Of a stretch of 64,000 bases of DNA, positions 24,218 to 33,909 are shown in pieces; position 1 is the stretch's first letter, and the number at the start of each line of letters is the position of its first letter. A program made the position numbers and the translations under genes. The DNA comes from Rhytidiadelphus loreus (taxonomy: Eukaryota; Streptophyta; Bryopsida; Hypnales; Hylocomiaceae), in contig OX344765.1 of NCBI GenBank assembly GCA_947034895.1, positions 13,335,001 to 13,399,000 of the forward strand, given 5' to 3'. The notes beneath the pieces are model-generated. The model did no database searches and was not told the DNA's origin. It was given only the letters and a program-made list of their open reading frames with translations.

Positions 24218-25697
24218 TGCATCACTGAATGACCGACATGTACATTGATTGCAGGTACATCACGATGGAACCAACAGATGGGTATGACTACTCGGCGAGC
24301 GGGCACCATCTAGTTCTCTTTGAGAATCCAATGAAGGACGAACCCTTCATTGTCGAGATGGAGGACACGTATGGAACACTATGGGAGTTTAAGGACTACA
24401 TCTCGACGTGGTCATTCGGAGTGAATCGGTTCAAGAATTACGTCTTCCTCCGTTATTGTGTCCAAGGGACAACTACCTTCATGCCCTGGAACATTAAGGA
24501 GAAGGTCACCTTAATTGAAGAGCACAACCAAGACTACGTTGTCCTAGTGCTCCGTGAGTGTGATGACAAAGGAAATCCTGGAGATCATTCCCACTCAATT
24601 GTCATCGACGTAAATTTAGAGCAGGCAAAATTTGATCTGGACAGCCTCATGGACTTTCTCAAGGGATCACAAATGGAGTCCCTGAACGACCAATTCGTGA
24701 AATCAGGATACGTTCCTTGGCTAAACACCCCGGCGAAGTCGATTGCCACGAGACTGTGCATAATATTCCAGACGCTAGATCGATATGCACTTGAACATGT
24801 CGAGGCGGAGCCGGCAATAGGTCGCGCCGCTGCGCAAGGACGACGGAAGGAGGCCGAGTCACTAATAACACCAGCATCTGTCGAGGGGGTGTCGGGAGGG
24901 AGAGCTGCAAGGTCGGGACAAACCAGATCCGAGCTTCAAAAACGAGCCTCAGCACCCTCTGAAGAAGCAGGGCCATCGAAGAAAAGGAGGAAAAGTCATC
25001 CAGGTGGACCTGTTGGTACAGGTAGTTCAGGATCAGCATTGACGACAATGTCGGCTGGTCCAACCACTTCGTCAGCTCCAGTGCTTGAATATGAGAAGTT
25101 TGCAGAGATTCAGAAGAACTTCTGGGCGGAGCACAAGAACTGCTTCCTATTCGATGATCAATCCTTGCAGGTTGACATCGACCAATGCATATTGGCTCTT
25201 CCCCAGTATGTCATTCGGACCCTACAATGGGACATTGTCGATGCCAACAAGAAAGAACTCATTCAATACATTGACATCAAACAACGGCAGAAGCTGTGTC
25301 TCACTCCAGTTGATGGCAGAAATAGATTATTGAAGAAAAAGCCTGAGAACTGGGATGATATTAAGAATGGTCGATTCATGATTATCAACGGCCAGCACAG
25401 CATAACAGCTTCCCAAGAACTCTAGGAAGGGGGATGTGGAGAGGCCAGGAAGGTAGAACTTCAGAGATGGGATGCTTATATTGTGTGGACGCTCGATCCC
25501 GCTAAGCTCAGGGGTATTTCGAAGTTCTACAACATCACCAATCATTTGGACCACGCCCAACCAACCTGGGGGAACCAAATGATCAGCTGCAAGCAGATAT
25601 GGATGACTTACAAGCGGCCAACAGACACCCGTAGCGAAGCTCAGACACGAAAAAATGAAGTCGTGTTTCACCTGAGCAATTTCAAGGTACAGCCACG

Positions 25698-25718
25698 TTA
25701 TCACCGATTCGGTGATAA
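25698..25718. repeat. Perfect palindrome copy near a 5' splice site
   Basis: TTATCACCGA-T-TCGGTGATAA, perfect 10-bp arms. It begins 11 bp after the donor GT at 25687. Both arms carry compensating changes from the commoner TCGA core, so symmetry is kept although the sequence differs. Confidence 0.9.
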
Positions 25719-25848
25719 TAAGAACCGTCAATTCGAATGAACAATCGATAAAAACATTTCATTGGACATTCAATATGAATAGAATACGATTCAGCCAGTG
25801 TTAATTTCACTTAGCAAGTGTTAATGTGCTTGTTTCAATATGCTAACC

Positions 25849-25869
25849 TCATCCTCGAGTCGAGGATAA
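25849..25869. repeat. Palindrome copy near a 3' splice site
   Basis: TCATCCTCGA-G-TCGAGGATAA, one mismatch. It is the second copy in the intron 25687-25931, about 62 bp before its acceptor. Confidence 0.9.
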
Positions 25870-27279
25870 CCTGTTCTGGCCATTCAATATGATATGTTCA
25901 TTCTAACATTATCTACTACCGGATCTTGTAGAGTTTTACTAACGCGGTAATCGAGAGGTTCCAGAATATTAATCCCGAGAGAGATGGTGCCTTAATTAAT
26001 GGAACCGCGGATCTAAAACCTGAAATCCAGATCATTACGTTGCCGAACGATCTTTGGGCGATGTGGGAGACTTTTCTCACAAAGCACTCCGAGGGCGAGT
26101 TGATTGATCCATTCTTCCTGACAATGCACAAGGACGTGAAGGGATTCAAGCTCAAGAATCACTCTCTGAAAAGAGAGTTCTTCAAGCATTTCGGGCACTT
26201 CACTGACAAAGACTACGGGGTCAATGTGCAGCACCTGATCGGTCAAACCCCGGGGTGGAAGGCTTTGTACCCGAAAGTATCCGTTGGGGTTCCCAAATTT
26301 ATTGTTCCTGACAATATGACGCACAAAGACTGGGTGGATTGGAGGAAGCGCAAAAAAGTTGTGCTTCAGGATTTGATGGCAGTCAAGCCCGCCTTAAAAT
26401 TTTTTGATAGTGCGGGTAATGTTGTCCATGAGACGTGGCACTCTTGGAAGGCAAGGCACAGATTCACTTCAACCTCGTGGGATTTCCTGCTCACGCACCC
26501 GAAGGCAGAGTACTTCAAACGGCGTTTGCACAACGATGCATGGTTGAAGCGGGCGAAGGACCTCGAGAAGCAGTTTCCCGAGGTCCATCACATGTTCGTG
26601 CGGTTCATGAAGTTGAAGTACCAACTTCCTGAACATGCTGGAGGGGTGCAGATCAGGGGGATAGATTACAGCGCGAAGGCGTTGATGACGAGTTCCAGTT
26701 ACCAATACCACCCCCTGGAGGTCAACATGGCTGTCGTGGATATGAGAGAAATCCCTATCCACAAAGAGGGAGGCAACCCCATGGAGCCCTTCCTCCACTT
26801 CCTAAAGAAGAAACTTGAGCCAGAAATGACAATGCCAAATGTCTGGCTATTCATTTTGAAGCGAAGAGACGAAATCAAGACTGCAACAGTTTTTGCAGGT
26901 TTGCACCTCAACGAGTATGAGTGTGCGATGTCGAAGTACGTACCGAGCCGAGCCGAGCTGTTAGACAACATTTCAACTCGCGCGACAGCTCCAGACTTGC
27001 CACTGCTGTTCCTTTTCAAAAAAGGAAATAAATTTGCAAAAGCGGCTCGTACCTTGTTCAAAACGAGGTACGTGACGTCCGATCACAACGTGTACTACTA
27101 TGAATTCGGTAGGAACACGGAGGACAAGTGGAGATTCGAGGCCTCCAAACTCCGAATGGAGTTCTACCTCGAGATCTTGCATCTATTTGCGCAGCCCAAG
27201 AAAAACGTTTTGGGCATCTACACGGGAGCCAAGTTCATGCTGGCCGCCAAGGTATAAGACATTGCCACATAGGCTTCTG

Positions 27280-27300
27280 TTATCACCGTGTCGGGGACAA
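27280..27300. repeat. Degenerate palindrome copy near a 5' splice site
   Basis: TTATCACCGT-G-TCGGGGACAA, several departures from symmetry. It lies 28 bp into the intron 27252-27434. Confidence 0.6.
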
Positions 27301-27375
27301 GCCTCCTAGAATTTTCCATTTCAATGTCATTACTACCTGTTTTTTCATCTATCTCGTGTGCTCCACAGGCTGGAC

Positions 27376-27396
27376 TTATCCTCGAATCGAGGATAC
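27376..27396. repeat. Palindrome copy near a 3' splice site
   Basis: TTATCCTCGA-A-TCGAGGATAC, one mismatch. It lies in the intron 27252-27434, 38 bp before the acceptor. Confidence 0.9.
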
Positions 27397-28642
27397 CCCT
27401 TGTCCTACTCAATGACCTGTCCTGTGTGTGGCAGATGTTCGGGGCGTTCTTCTATGGATTTGTTGATAAGGAAGATGTCAAGACCTACCTCAGCGTCTCA
27501 TACTTGGCAAATAAGATGGACAAAAATGATTTCATGATGTCCAATTCACCTTATTCGATGTTGTATGAGAAGCCACCTACACGTGAACCTGTCGCAGATG
27601 ACTCGAGTCCCCCCGCATCGCCACCGATGACTCTCGTGTCTCCGACGGTTCATAGTGACAAGGAGATTGATGGACCGCAGTCGAGATCTAACCCCGTTGT
27701 CGAGGGTATCGATGAGTATGGAACAAACATGTTCCAGATTTTCACATGGATGGCCTCTCTTGGTGTCTTACCCTCTGAAAGAGCCGATCCTACAGTTGAG
27801 GAAACGGCGACGGAACCGGCTGCCCTTCCAAGGTCCACTCAACGTGCAAGGACCAATACACCTCTAGAAACCTCAGTGCCTGCTAGTTCCTCTGCGCCTG
27901 TAGGGTCCGATGTACCTACTGCACCTGTCAATGAGTTTCCGGTTGATGAGGGCATGGAGACAGACTCCGAGTTCGATCGGCAGCGTGCAGCGAGCGGAAA
28001 AGGGGGGCAAAAGGAAACTCAAGGGCAAGAGGATGCTGACGCTCTCGGCAATGAATCCCTCATTACGCAAGAGGGCACACAAGAGAAAGCGCCTGAGATC
28101 ATTGACCTGGGCGATGACGATGACGAATTAGATCACCCTTGAGAGTCTGACGAGGACGAGGAAGATTTAGACGGCCCTCCCAAGGTGAAGGAAGCGAAGC
28201 CTCTCGTTTTACCGTCTGGATCCATTGTGAAGGTGGAGAAGGACTTCTGGAAAAATGAGGAGGAGAGGAGGATCGACCGTTTCAAGCAAAGAGAGGCCGA
28301 GAAATTGGAAAAGGAGGCGAAGGACAAAGCACTGGCTGAAGCAAATGCAAAGATTGTTCAAATGCAGTTGGATTCAAGGAGAGAGATGGACAGTATCACT
28401 TCTCAGCTTGTAGAGCTCAAGAAAATGATTAGTTCACAAGGGAGTCAAGGAGTGCCAGAGTCCTCTACTACGTCTCAGGCTCCACCGCCACCACTTCCTC
28501 CTTCCTCATTCACTGATCCATTAGGACATGATGAGTTTATCAAGTCAACACCGGCATCTCAAATTCCAAACGTCTCTTCCCATGACCACAGCAAGGTCGA
28601 GGCCCTCCCACAACTCCAGAACGTCGCAAAGCCTGCTCAAGA

Positions 28643-28663
28643 TTATCCTCGACTCGGTGATAC
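28643..28663. repeat. Palindrome copy within coding sequence
   Basis: TTATCCTCGA-C-TCGGTGATAC. It is read in the main frame as YPRLGDT. Confidence 0.85.
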
Positions 28664-28870
28664 TGCCAAAGTGGTCCCTAGACCATCAAGCGGCAAAGGT
28701 TTATAGCTCCCGTGTCAGGTATCGGAGCAGGTCATGCCAGAAATCCAACCACCTTCTGATCTTGACAATGAGGAGAGAGTGGACTACGGAGAAGACGAGA
28801 AGGATCCAGAGGACGATATCCCAATGGAATCCGGGGGTGGCTCGTTGGAGGTCTCCGTAGAAGGGAGGAC

Positions 28871-28891
28871 TGATTCTCGAGTGGCCGATAC
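28871..28891. repeat. Degenerate palindrome copy within coding sequence
   Basis: TGATTCTCGA-G-TGGCCGATAC. Weak, but aligned in the same reading register as the other coding copies (DSRVADT). Confidence 0.45.
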
Positions 28892-29147
28892 TACACAGGT
28901 ACAGACCTCTGACCCTTATAAATTCGATTAATTGAAGGAATTCTTCTGGTCCAGTGTCTTTGTAGTTTCACAAGCTTAATTGTACTCCTCCTTCGTGACA
29001 GGAATGCGAGCCCCGTCCTTGATTACCTGGCGCAGACGGCGCTGACGGAGATTCAGTCTGTACAATAGTGTAGCATAGTGTTGACTCCGCATTTTTGGCG
29101 GCTTAGTGGAAAGACGAATTTTCGACATGTATTATATAATCTATGTA

Positions 29148-29153
29148 AATAAA
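29148..29153 (+). terminator. Polyadenylation signal AATAAA
   Basis: An AATAAA in an AT-rich run about 80 bp after the last in-frame stop of the ParB/methylase-like gene and before the HAD-like gene. It suggests that the two are separate transcription units. Confidence 0.45.
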
Positions 29154-29437
29154 ATACGCACGTTTATTTATATAAGGTGCAAGTCCATCTAATTGTATCC
29201 CACTGTCCATGTTTTTTTGGCTCAGCTTCAAAAACATGAAAGCGTACACCGTCCACTACCAATGAAAGCACTTCCTCTCGGGAGCCCCCGGTCGATTAGT
29301 GGAATTAAATGCATCTCTCAGCTTTCTGGCTCTGCAACTTCTACATTTAACCAGGTACCTCCCATTCTTCGTTGTTTTGTTTTGATCAGGTAGAATCGGA
29401 GGGGCTGAAAGAGGTGGAGGCCAGGATTGAACATCCT

Positions 29438-30223
29438 ATGATGCCTCCACCGCGGAGGAAATGGTTGAACATTGTCTTCGACCTGAACGGCGTGTTGTGC
29501 CAGACGGCAAAAAAATCATACAACGAGAAAATGAAGCCCTACAAGCTCAAAGACAATGTTCTCTACCATCGGAAACCCACGATCATCGGGCCGAAGGCGG
29601 TTTTCGCTCGGCAGAATCTCAACGAATTCCTCCGGCAGGCTTCGGAGATTGCACATAGGGTCATTGTGTGGACCACCATGTTGAAGCGCAATGCTGAACC
29701 GATCGCGGGGCACTTGTTTTTGGGCTACAGAACCCCGTACGATATCCTAGGTCAGGAGCAGAGCACGAAAATAGAAATCGCTAAGGGAAAATTCTTCCAT
29801 TTGAATAAACAAGTGCATTTAATGAAAGTGCTTTCGGACAGTTTGTTCACGAGTAATGGTGGGGGGCCATCAATAGACTCGTCCAACACCCTTCTCATTG
29901 ACGATAGTCCTCACAAGAGTATCTGCAATGAGAATGGGAACGCCATATTTCTCAAGTCCTGGGATCACACCTACCGGAGGGACGACGTTCTCTTGGGCAC
30001 CCTCCTTCCTTGGCTTCGGCGGTTGCATTCATCTTGTCCGGACGGCGGATTGTTGCAATATGTCAACGAAAACCGAATCGGTTTAAACCCGCTCGAACGT
30101 GATGACTATAACATGAAGGAGGTCATAGAGGGCATGATGGAGTCAGCCGAGGTCATGGGTTCGCGATTTGATCTTCGGGGTATAGGCCTAGTGATAGAAA
30201 AGAAACACAGCTGGAAAAAATAG
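29438..30223 (+). CDS. FCP1/HAD-like protein with altered catalytic motif
   Basis: An open frame of 261 aa from the first in-frame ATG. It has the HAD/FCP1 layout: FDLNGVL at the N-terminus (motif I), VIVWTTM (motif II) and LLIDDSPHKS (motif IV). FCP1/SCP-type enzymes have DxDx(T/V) in motif I and dephosphorylate serine in substrates such as the RNA polymerase II tail. Here the second Asp is Asn, so ordinary phosphatase activity is doubtful. The frame also continues upstream from an acceptor-like GATCAG at 29389. An ATG exon at 29262-29354 would join in phase, but the intron would be only 35 nt, so the 29438 start is preferred. The gene follows the ParB-like gene on the same strand and is intact, unlike its transposon neighbours. 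Confidence 0.65.
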   Translation: MMPPPRRKWLNIVFDLNGVLCQTAKKSYNEKMKPYKLKDNVLYHRKPTIIGPKAVFARQNLNEFLRQASEIAHRVIVWTTMLKRNAEPIAGHLFLGYRTPYDILGQEQSTKIEIAKGKFFHLNKQVHLMKVLSDSLFTSNGGGPSIDSSNTLLIDDSPHKSICNENGNAIFLKSWDHTYRRDDVLLGTLLPWLRRLHSSCPDGGLLQYVNENRIGLNPLERDDYNMKEVIEGMMESAEVMGSRFDLRGIGLVIEKKHSWKK

Positions 30224-30517
30224 ACTTCCGTATAGACGCGCATTCAGGGGCCCAGGCATATCGTATTTTGTATTTTATATTTTATATTCATGTATTCAAC
30301 ATTTATAAATTGTAAATAATATATGGAGTTCTTCTTCATCATTTCTTCTATCCTTCGCTTCATCTTGGACTCTGCGCTGTATTCCATGTTTTCATCCTTT
30401 AACAACTGGAGGAAAATGTGTGTGGGTTTCCGCAATTATGTATTGCAGGTTGAAGGTCTCTGTTTTGTTAAAATAGCGAAAAGGCAGAAGCTCACGAGGA
30501 GTCTCCTTTCCAGTTCC

Positions 30518-31363
30518 ATGAAGTCGGTTTCCACCAAGTCCGAATCGGAAGGCGGAAGCTACAATACGGTTCCCCTGTCTAAGCCCTACATGTTGCGTTC
30601 AGCCACAGACGCCGCCTCGGCCGCCATAGACTATTCGAAGGGGAACGTCGAGGACGGGGTCGTAGACAGCCCCCCCAGTCGCGGACCCGACAGGACTCCC
30701 ATCTGCTCCCTTTTGCCGTTGAAGCGGGCATCCTCAAATCGTGGGCCGTCGTTGTCGCCAGGTCTGCGGACGGACGGAGGGACGAGCCGCAAACTGCAAC
30801 TTCCTCTCGAAGACACACTCGGTCATCCTCGAGGCGAGGATGTCATCTCTGATCCGTCCGCACTGCCTACTATCCTCAAGGTTGGAGTGATGTCATCGGA
30901 TGGGGTTGAGGACGAGATGACGATTCCAAGTCCCGGGCCGTGTGTTGCGAGACGCTTACCTCGACTCGACGATAACTGGACTTCCTCGTCCAAGTTGACG
31001 ATCCCTAGACAGTTACCGTCCGCCGACAGTCTTTTCCGTCATCGAAATCTTAGAGAACTTCGACGGTCTCTGGGCTCTAAATCAACTAGTACTGGATTTC
31101 CGTACGGAAACAATGCGAAAGTATCGCTGCCAACCGTGCCTCCGCGAGGATCAAAGTCTCATTCAGCTTCGGAAGTTCCTCATGCCACATACAATTCGAA
31201 AAGGAAAACCAATGGATCTCATAGTCTAGGGCTATGTGATGTTGTGGTTAGTGCAAGCAGGCTGCAATATCATTCTCGACTCGAGGATATCTTGAGAGGC
31301 CGAGCAAAGCTGAAGGCAAAAGAGATTGAGAAGAGCAATTGTACATCCAAGAGCAATACTTAG
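30518..31363 (+). CDS. Unrecognised Ser/Arg-rich protein
   Basis: An open frame of 281 aa from the ATG at 30518. The frame stays open further upstream to about 30323, and an acceptor (TGTATTGCAG) at 30447 suggests an earlier exon. The product is rich in Ser, Arg and Pro, probably largely disordered and basic. No domain was recognised. It contains three palindrome copies, all read in the same register (HPRGED, LPRLDD, HSRLED). It lies directly downstream of the HAD-like gene and could share its regulation. Confidence 0.45.
   Translation: MKSVSTKSESEGGSYNTVPLSKPYMLRSATDAASAAIDYSKGNVEDGVVDSPPSRGPDRTPICSLLPLKRASSNRGPSLSPGLRTDGGTSRKLQLPLEDTLGHPRGEDVISDPSALPTILKVGVMSSDGVEDEMTIPSPGPCVARRLPRLDDNWTSSSKLTIPRQLPSADSLFRHRNLRELRRSLGSKSTSTGFPYGNNAKVSLPTVPPRGSKSHSASEVPHATYNSKRKTNGSHSLGLCDVVVSASRLQYHSRLEDILRGRAKLKAKEIEKSNCTSKSNT
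30823..30843. repeat. Palindrome copy within coding sequence
   Basis: TCATCCTCGA-G-GCGAGGATGT. It encodes HPRGEDV in the frame of the unrecognised gene. Confidence 0.75.
30955..30975. repeat. Palindrome copy within coding sequence
   Basis: CTTACCTCGA-C-TCGACGATAA. The left half has one base missing relative to the consensus. It encodes LPRLDDN. Confidence 0.75.
31270..31290. repeat. Palindrome copy within coding sequence
   Basis: TCATTCTCGA-C-TCGAGGATAT. It encodes HSRLEDI close to the C-terminus of the unrecognised protein. Confidence 0.8.
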
Positions 31364-31897
31364 GATAGCCTGTCTAATTTTTGAAGCCTCTTGCTTCTAT
31401 GATTTTTTACTATAAATACCGTGGTAAATACACATTGAAAGTGCTTATAAAAGTGCAAGGCTTCATGTAATACAACTATCTAATTCTAGGCCTTGCTTAC
31501 TATAAATAGAATGTAAATTTTGGACATAAAAAAATTTTAGAAAAAAAATAATATGCTTCTTCAATTGTACTTCGATTATACAAAATTGTATATCATTGGT
31601 ATCGTAGACTTCAATGCATTTTGGGAGCAAAAGTCACTTACTCTATGTATTTTCTAAGGACCAAGTGAATTGAATATATTGAACTTGCCACTACAAGTTA
31701 CTTCTCTTTTACTCGAGCATATCGTTTGAATGTATGACTTCTCGTGTGATCATGCCCATCCACACCTTTGGTTTAAGACATTTAAGTCAAAGTTTATAAT
31801 TCTTGTCGACGATCAGCTCAATTTTTCATGGGGTTCAACAACTCTATGCTCTATACAACAGCGCTACTCGTTTTCAAAGTCTCAAAATGACCATTTC
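31364..31897. other. Noncoding right end of the large transposon
   Basis: AT-rich 3' flank of the last cargo gene leading into the right subterminal repeats. No gene seen. Confidence 0.4.
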
Positions 31898-31922
31898 GTC
31901 TCAATTTAACGAATAAGGCCTT
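31898..31922 (-). repeat. Right terminal inverted repeat of the large transposon
   Basis: Reverse complement begins AAGGCCTTATTCGTTAAA and then TTGAGAC. It matches 10710-10734 at 24 of 25 positions. Confidence 0.85.
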
Positions 31923-31926
31923 ACTT
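31923..31926. other. Possible target-site duplication ACTT, right
   Basis: Matches ACTT at 10706-10709, immediately outside the left terminal repeat. Confidence 0.5.
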
Positions 31927-33075
31927 GAGCTTCCAATTGCATTCATTAGTTCACTTAATCTTCATAGCAATTTATCATGTCCTCAACAACTTCTTGATGG
32001 CATAATCTCAACTTCTCTAGGATGGAAATTCCATTCTTATTTCTCGAGATTAATTGTGTAGACTTTAATCAACAAAGCTAAATCTACTCACAAACAATTG
32101 ACAATATATAGTATCCATTCTAGATTAGCAAGCCAACTAGTGTCCACACACATAGACATAGACACAAGGTCAAATTGGCAATTTGGCTTAATACTTATAC
32201 AACTCTTGACCAATCCCTAGTCTTATACAATAATTGGACAAATAGATAGGTAATCCAATCTATTTGTAATCCAATAAGTTACAAATTACACATACATACA
32301 TAAGAATCCAATCTCATAATCACAATGCGTAAAACCAAGTGGACAATTTGCTCCAAGCACAAAATAACAATAATTCCAATCTTTGGTTCTACAAATATAC
32401 AATTTGCCAAACACACAAATTACACAATATCAAATAACTCCTCCAATTATTCTAACATACAAAAATCCAATCACTGCAATTATTCTAACACAAAAAAATC
32501 CAATCACTCCAATTATTCTAACATACAAAAATCCAATCATTGAATCTAATAATAAAATTATTCAAGAATTACAATGGACAATTAAACTACAATGATTTGC
32601 CATCTTTCACAAATTAACCAATATATAAATCATCAATTTTAACACAATTAAATTGATAAATTGAACACACGATGAACTCCACAGAGATTGTTCATGCAAT
32701 CAAACCATATTGAACCAATCACTGGTCCTTAATAATACACAATAAACAATATGCCTAATCACCAAAAGATTAGAATCTAATCATTGGATTATAGCTCACA
32801 AAAAAAATAGACAATTTGTTCAAAACACACCACTAATACAAGTCCAATCATTTAGACTAACTCCAATACACAACAATTTGACATACCCCGAAAGAATATT
32901 ACGCGAAAGGGGTTGCATAAAACTTTGAAATTGACAACTATATACTCTTAGAAAGGTGACTGTTCACTTTTAGGTAACTACCAAACAACTCGTCCTCTTC
33001 CCAATCATGTGCTAAGCCCTTAGAATCCTAATGACAATTGACCTTATATTCTTTTACCAATGTAAAAGCAACTTA
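31927..33075. other. AT-rich intergenic sequence
   Basis: No gene. It contains a tandem array at about 32425-32545: roughly three 36-bp units built on CCAATTATTCTAACATACAA and AAATCCAATCA. Confidence 0.5.
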
Positions 33076-33340
33076 CATTAGAGGAGTTTTCGGACCCTTG
33101 GAGGGCCGTTTCAAGCAGCTGCGGGGGAACTATCTCCCTGCAATTTTCGGGGAATGGTTGTTCCCGATAAAAAAAATTCAAAAATTCAAAAAAAAAAAAA
33201 GTTTTACTCTTGAAATGCAAAAAAAACAGAAAAAAAAATTATTTTTTTCCGACGTGGAAGTCACCATGCGGCCCCCTGCGAACCAGTTCCCATAGTCTGG
33301 GAACTCACAGCCCTCCAAAGGGCTGAAATCTCCTCTAATG
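33076..33340. mobile_element. MITE, CATTAGATG family, copy 2
   Basis: 265 bp from CATTAGAGGAG to CTCCTCTAATG. GCAACTT occurs on both sides (about 33068-33074 and 33340-33346), a possible target duplication that slightly overlaps the terminus. AT-rich noncoding core. Confidence 0.65.
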
Positions 33341-33909
33341 CAACTTGTCCAATTTCACACAACAAATGACAATTAGTCAAGGATTATTTTTTTTGTGTGA
33401 ATACAACTCCAAATCTAGAGTGCAATCTCATTTTTGTGATTACTCTATCCGTAGATCATTCTAAAATATTCATTTCCTTAATTCCAACAAGTATAAAGGA
33501 AATTATGGCCCTCCAAAGATCCAATTTTCCAAAAAGAGTAGTTCTGCATGACTCCACCCTCTTTGAAAACCCATAACTCTTAGCACACAGCTCATATCTT
33601 CATGAGCCTTAGCATTCTAGAAAGCTTGTCTCTTTAGTTTTTCAACAATATGCGGCATGCCCTATTTGGCTCAAAATAATCTTCCCAAACCTTGACTCCT
33701 ACATCTCATCCACTTGGGACGTAGCTGGGACACTTCCAACTTTAAGGAGCCATAACTTTTGACTCACAATTTGGATCCTTGCATTCTTTAAATCCATGAA
33801 CGTATCTTCTCACAAGCTTTTCAAGAATGTGCGGCATGCCATCCCATTTGTCCCAAGCAAAGCGTTGCAACGCTTTGATTGCTCAGGACTCCCAATTCTT
33901 CACACCTCA
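33341..33909. other. Retroelement-like noncoding sequence
   Basis: No gene. Two diverged copies of a segment around CTTTTCAAGAATGTGCGGCATGCC (33640-33660 and 33820-33840) indicate an internal duplication. The downstream CACTA element interrupts this DNA. Confidence 0.35.

Larger units (their letters stand above)
23815..29068 (+). pseudogene. Multi-exon gene with ParB-like segment and possible DNA-methylase relic
   Basis: GT-AG joins that keep frame: exon to 23890 (ends SALMPTR), 24255-25686, 25932-27251 and 27435-28898. A last exon at 29002-29068 is uncertain because its phase does not fit. AATAAA is at 29148. Three in-frame stops interrupt it: TAG 25423, TGA 28140, TAG 28704. The segment FMIINGQHSITASQEL followed by WDAYIVWTLDP resembles the ParB/DGQHR fold. 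The second large exon ends NVLGIYTGAKFMLAAK, placed like motif I of N4/N6 amino-methyltransferases but without the usual glycines (inference). A basic KKRRK stretch could be a nuclear signal. The tail is acidic and then coiled-coil (about 28240-28430). Each resolved intron carries palindromes. The true N-terminus is unknown. The reading frame is otherwise preserved, suggesting recent inactivation. Confidence 0.5.
10710..31922. mobile_element. 21.2-kb TIR-bounded DNA transposon with cargo genes and dispersed palindromes
   Basis: The ends are 25-bp inverted repeats with one mismatch, beginning AAGGCCTTATTCGTTAAA, directly flanked on both sides by ACTT, which may be a 4-bp target duplication. 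The words TTAAATTGAGAC and GTCTCAATTT recur near both ends as subterminal repeats. Inside are a DUF7869 gene (-), a ParB/methylase-like gene (+), an HAD-like gene (+), an unrecognised gene (+), satellite DNA, and about 21 copies of a 21-bp palindrome that I found nowhere else in the window. The confinement of the palindromes to this interval supports treating it as one unit. The superfamily is not identified: ACTT is unlike the 8-bp (hAT), 9-bp (MULE) or TWA/TTA (Harbinger) duplications. Confidence 0.75.

Noticed and set aside
23815..29068. In-frame stops corrected by RNA editing or stop reassignment
   Set aside because: U-to-C editing is known from plant organelles, while this is spliceosomal-intron nuclear DNA in a transposon; simple decay is more likely.
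22800..31290. Palindromes as bacterial-type parS sites bound by the ParB-like protein
   Set aside because: The palindrome differs from known parS, and the ParB-like segment seen is the catalytic-type fold, with no helix-turn-helix recognised. Kept only as a speculation.
31801..31820. Possible extra palindrome half (GTCGACGATCA)
   Set aside because: Only one arm fits the consensus and the other is unrelated; likely chance.
10710..31922. Endogenous giant-virus or other viral insertion
   Set aside because: Spliceosomal introns, plant-like promoters, terminal inverted repeats and no recognised viral capsid or polymerase point to a transposon.
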